A stretch of DNA of 41,568 nucleotides from a virus: IMG/VR virus record IMGVR_UViG_3300037459_000159, positions 1 to 41,568 of that record; one strand, given 5' to 3'. Position 1 is the first letter of the stretch. Every line of letters begins with the position of its first letter. Below, piece by piece: positions 38,859-41,568 of the stretch. The notes under the pieces are model-generated. The model had not been told where the DNA came from, made no database searches, and worked only from the letters and a program-made list of their open reading frames with translations. The position numbers were made by a program, and so were the translations under genes.

Positions 38859-39527
38859 TCACATCACAATGAATTCATCGAGGTCCGCCGGGATCACCTG
38901 TAGCGCCGAGACAGTGAACGCGATCGGTGAATTACGGTAGACCTGGATTGTCGCAACAGCCCCAGCGTTGGCCCCGGTTGTAAAGTAGATTTGTCGGTCG
39001 ATGAGAATGTCGTTGACCGCCGCGCCACCGTCCCCAGAGACCTTGACAGCCTGGAAATCAGTCTTGGTCGGGGTGAATCCCGTGTCGTCGACGGTGTACT
39101 TCGTGGCCTTCGCGACCACCGCCGCGAATGCATCGGAAACGAGAACCGTGCCGATCTTCTTCATCGAGACGTCTGGAGCGTCGGTGTAGTCGGGTTGGAA
39201 CTGTGCGGCGGCGTTCCCCACAGTGTCGACCGTCAGGACTGTGTCCATCCATATCTTTGGGTCGGACTGGTCCGCCAACTTGACCATACCCCGCTTGAAC
39301 TTCATCTCGTCCGTGCCGGTGAACAGCACTTTGTAGATGCCGGTGGAGGCTACTTCGGTCGGGGCGTTCGTGATGTTGGTGAACGTCCCCTCGTCCTTGG
39401 ACAGAGTCACGTCTCCAGCAACGAACGACACGCCGGAAACTAACTTGTTCGGGTCTGCTGCGTCGTAGAGCGGGATCAAGATCCCCTCTGTGAAGGCGTT
39501 GTATTTCCTGATTCTGTGAATGGTCAT
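38859..39527 (-). CDS. Putative virion structural protein
   Basis: A 222-residue protein. ATG 39527 is chosen: AAGGATGAG lies upstream and it overlaps the previous stop (ATGA). Immunoglobulin-like beta features in the first half (GVSFVAGDVTLSKDEGTF, GIYKVLFTGTDE), as in several phage baseplate or fibre proteins, then a helical middle and a beta-rich end. Probably a fibre or neck component. Confidence 0.7.
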   Translation of the reverse strand: MTIHRIRKYNAFTEGILIPLYDAADPNKLVSGVSFVAGDVTLSKDEGTFTNITNAPTEVASTGIYKVLFTGTDEMKFKRGMVKLADQSDPKIWMDTVLTVDTVGNAAAQFQPDYTDAPDVSMKKIGTVLVSDAFAAVVAKATKYTVDDTGFTPTKTDFQAVKVSGDGGAAVNDILIDRQIYFTTGANAGAVATIQVYRNSPIAFTVSALQVIPADLDEFIVM

Positions 39528-40210
39528 GGGCTCATCCTTCTGCGGTTCGCGGAACGGAAGCGGCCCGAGCGAATCGCCATCGTTACGACATTTCCATCCA
39601 TCACGTTGGTCGGGCTCGATGTGTGGGTCCAAGCCCCGGGTACCTGGGAGCCGATGGTCGTCGCCTGCTTGGTGGCGACGATCTGAGCGCATTGATTGTG
39701 TGTCGCTCCGATCATGCTGCCGTGAAGCGTGAAACTCGAGGGGGCCCCAGCGGCGCTAATGTCGTCATGGCTTCCCATCTGTGCGATGAACACCAACGCC
39801 GCCGTCACAGTAGTTATAGAAGGGTTGATGGGCGTCGTGTCGTTTAGGAACTCGGCCCTCTGCACGGATGCATCCTCCGGGGTGAAGTTGTCGGCGCCCC
39901 GGAAGGCGTGCAGTTGGCCGGTACACATATCCGCGCTGGAATTGGTGTCAAACTGGGGACCGGAGTCTCCGGACTGGAGCACGCGGATGAAGATCGCCGA
40001 GCGAACATCACGTCCTATCGTGCCGAGCCAGTCTCCGACCAGCGCCCAACCTGCGGGGCCAGTCCATGCCGAACCGTTGTTGTCCAGGGCGTCCCTGGTG
40101 CAGGTCGCAATGCAAACATCTCCTGGAGCCCATCCAGTCGGCAAGGCCGGGCTGACCGAAGTCCCGGACGCCTCGAAATCTTGAGATGAAGCTACAAAGC
40201 TGATCGTCAT
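39524..40210 (-). CDS. Putative virion/adhesin-type protein
   Basis: A 228-residue beta-rich protein. The opening SFVASSQDFEASGTSVSPALPTGWAPGDVCIAT and later SGDSGPQFDTNSSA... resemble Ig-like modules common in phage tail and fibre proteins. Its C-terminus is basic (RFRSANRRR). No Shine-Dalgarno is seen before ATG 40210, but a hairpin precedes it (40223-40257). Confidence 0.65.
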   Translation of the reverse strand: MTISFVASSQDFEASGTSVSPALPTGWAPGDVCIATCTRDALDNNGSAWTGPAGWALVGDWLGTIGRDVRSAIFIRVLQSGDSGPQFDTNSSADMCTGQLHAFRGADNFTPEDASVQRAEFLNDTTPINPSITTVTAALVFIAQMGSHDDISAAGAPSSFTLHGSMIGATHNQCAQIVATKQATTIGSQVPGAWTHTSSPTNVMDGNVVTMAIRSGRFRSANRRRMSP

Positions 40211-40222
40211 GGCAAAGGAGTA

Positions 40223-40257
40223 GCCGGGCCGGCGCAGTGTGGTGCAACCGACCCGGC
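40223..40257 (-). other. Hairpin between structural genes
   Basis: GCCGGG (40223-40228) pairs with CCCGGC (40252-40257), with CGG/CCG inside after one mismatch. No U-run follows on the minus strand, so it is more likely an RNA-processing or stability element between the two genes than a terminator. Confidence 0.45.
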
Positions 40258-40269
40258 CCCCGAAGAAGG

Positions 40270-40677
40270 CTAATCTTCTTGAACGATGAGGGCACCGGCT
40301 GCGAACGTCGCAGTCTCACCGTCGTTTATCGTGCGACTCGTCGCCAGCAAGGCGTGGTACAGCAGGACGCCCCCGAGGGTAATATCGAAGATGCCTGCCG
40401 CTACCATCGTCTCGGTGCCGCCATCCCATGCCGTCCATGAGATCGGGACATTCGAGAGAATGCGTCTGCCGATGCTGGGTCCGTTGATGGGCGCGTCCCA
40501 TTCACCAGGAATAATCGGCTGCCGGCCATCCGACCCGTAAGCCGATTCGGTTCCGCCCCCGGTGTCCGTTGGAGCGAAGGTGAAGAGAGCGATGTGGGTG
40601 GTGCCAAAGTTCGTTACAGAGACACCACGTAAGAGATTGAGAATTGAATCGGAGTGAGCGTGAGTTTTTCCAACCAT
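40270..40677 (-). CDS. Virion structural protein of a common podovirus family
   Basis: A 135-residue protein directly after the capsid gene, with GGAGGAG before ATG 40677. It has the family pattern ALFTFAPTDTGGGTE (about residues 30-44), RQPIIPGEW and a terminal YHALL...TINDGETATFAAGALIVQED. Such proteins are frequent beside capsid and tail genes and are annotated as phage structural or tail-fibre proteins; the exact role is unknown. Confidence 0.75.
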   Translation of the reverse strand: MVGKTHAHSDSILNLLRGVSVTNFGTTHIALFTFAPTDTGGGTESAYGSDGRQPIIPGEWDAPINGPSIGRRILSNVPISWTAWDGGTETMVAAGIFDITLGGVLLYHALLATSRTINDGETATFAAGALIVQED

Positions 40678-40692
40678 CAGTCGCTCCTCCCG

Positions 40693-41568
40693 TTAATCGA
40701 CACACTCGATGCGAACGATCTTGGCCTCGTGCATCCTCGTCGCGTTCATCGTCGCGTAGTGCGCCACCTGGAGAGCGTGGCCCAGTTCCGGGATGATGTC
40801 GAAGTGGACCTCGATGTCTCCGTCCATCGCCAAGACCATCGAGTCCTGGGAGTAGACGTAGGCATAGTGCCCGGGGCCGCCCCCGAACGTGCCAGTGCCG
40901 ATCACGGTCGAAACGTGCCACCACAGCCCCATGAAGAAGACGACTTCACCGGACTCCAGCGGTCGAAGTTGGTTGAAGTCGAAGCTCGAGATCCGCTCGT
41001 CGGTGGACGAGGCAAAGAGAACCTGGGCGAGCTGGTTGGGGTGCAGCGCTATGTGCCAAGGGTTGTTCATGCGCTGCGTGTTGCCCGCGCGGAGAATCCG
41101 CGTGGCCTCGATGATCTTGTCGACCGTCAGGCTGGTGACGGTCTTGAAAGCGTCATCGACCGTTTGGCCGGCACCGAAGACGATGGGAGAACCCGCGTCG
41201 TCGGTGGCACTACCATCGAAAGCCGCCTCGATGAGAGTGTCCTTTTGGAGCTGGAATGCTCCCAGAACACTTCGGGCGAACTGAGAATCGGGACGAATGG
41301 CCCGCAAGAGGCGGACGCGATCCCTGGGGTCGAAATACTCGGTAAACTCCCAGAATCGGGGCGCGATCTGACGCCGGGCTCTGGGGACTTCCGCTGGTTG
41401 GTTTTCGACGTTCCGGGTCAGCCGCTCGGTCAGTGTGGGCTGGCCGTAGCTGTCGAGGAACATCGCAACGCCCTGTTGCGGCTCGAAATCCACCGTATCG
41501 GAGAGCGCCGAATCCATGTACATCGCCTGAAGGCGAATGAAATCGACGTAGCCGTTACGATAGAAGGT
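40693..41568 (-). CDS. Major capsid protein (3' part; N-terminus wraps to 1-135)
   Basis: The joined protein (135 to 1, then 41451 to 40693) is 297 residues. It is of the podovirus capsid type related to BPP-1-like phages (Phage_capsid_2 family): PAEVPRARRQIAPRFWEFTEYFDPRDRVRLL (residues ~63-93, quoted in part) is the diagnostic segment, followed by SQFARSVLGAFQLQKDTLIEAA. The fold expected is HK97-like. The base range 41452-41568 duplicates 1-117. No internal frameshift that would give a T7-style minor capsid form is obvious at the 3' end. Confidence 0.9.
   Translation of the reverse strand, partial: TFYRNGYVDFIRLQAMYMDSALSDTVDFEPQQGVAMFLDSYGQPTLTERLTRNVENQPAEVPRARRQIAPRFWEFTEYFDPRDRVRLLRAIRPDSQFARSVLGAFQLQKDTLIEAAFDGSATDDAGSPIVFGAGQTVDDAFKTVTSLTVDKIIEATRILRAGNTQRMNNPWHIALHPNQLAQVLFASSTDERISSFDFNQLRPLESGEVVFFMGLWWHVSTVIGTGTFGGGPGHYAYVYSQDSMVLAMDGDIEVHFDIIPELGHALQVAHYATMNATRMHEAKIVRIECVD
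41452..41568. repeat. Terminal direct repeat (right copy)
   Basis: Identical to 1-117; see that entry. These bases should be counted once in a circular map. Confidence 0.93.

Noticed and set aside
35626-40677. Diversity-generating retroelement as in BPP-1
   Set aside because: No reverse transcriptase gene and no template/variable repeat pair was found, although the head genes look BPP-1-like.
1-41568. CRISPR array or insertion sequence
   Set aside because: No regularly spaced direct repeats with unique spacers and no transposase were seen.

Overview
The window is a complete tailed-phage genome assembled as a circle. Bases 1-117 are repeated exactly at 41452-41568, so the unique circle is about 41,451 bp and the window edge cuts the major capsid gene. 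By eye the G+C content is about 60% throughout. Order, sizes and motifs of the structural genes point to a podovirus with a T7-type virion: TerL, portal, scaffold, capsid, tail tubular proteins A and B, and four proteins matching T7 gp13-gp16 in order and size. A Gram-negative, probably proteobacterial host is the likeliest reading (inference from the ejection-protein set and a twin-arginine signal peptide). I found no phage RNA polymerase, DNA polymerase, primase or helicase, no integrase and no recognisable endolysin.

Layout. All leftward (minus-strand) genes form one late block that crosses the window edge: from 5604 down to 1, then from 41568 down to 24554. In order of transcription these are small terminase, large terminase, a small beta-rich protein, portal, a Bbp19-like protein, scaffold, capsid, five virion or adhesin-type genes including one protein with fifteen tandem ~20-residue repeats, tail tubular A and B, gp13-like to gp16-like proteins, and two one-TM proteins that are the best lysis candidates. 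The rightward (plus-strand) block, 5670 to 24526, holds about 45 mostly tiny genes, nearly all coupled by ATGA, GTGA or TTGA overlaps. The two blocks diverge from a 65-bp interval at 5605-5669 and converge on a hairpin at 24513-24540.

The rightward block falls into parts. First (5670-8950) is a set of unknown small genes, including a GYF_2-domain protein, a Tat-signal protein and an HExxH protein. Next (8947-10620) comes a disturbed stretch with a broken cytosine-methyltransferase start, a lone leftward gene with its own terminator, and several frame disruptions. Then follow serial zinc-ribbon proteins to 12498 and a ~970-bp non-coding stretch (12499-13466) with two promoters and several hairpins. 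A second operon (13467-about 21110) contains a DUF2958 protein, a SprT-like metalloprotein, a ribbon-helix-helix and two XRE regulators, a YqaJ-type exonuclease and its probable annealing partner. After a terminator come the replication initiator (21152-21940), an HNH protein and a RusA-type resolvase interrupted by TGA.

Functionally, replication looks lambda-like rather than T7-like. An initiator with an N-terminal winged-helix-type domain carries, inside its own gene, four 16-bp dyad iterons (GGTCTC-N5-GAGAC) spaced 20-22 bp and followed by an A+T-rich stretch. YqaJ exonuclease, annealing protein and RusA would supply recombination and concatemer processing for the terminase. The most notable points are this iteron array, the repeat-rich virion protein, the dense set of small zinc-ribbon proteins, the enriched octamer GTGTAAAC, and the stop codon inside rusA.
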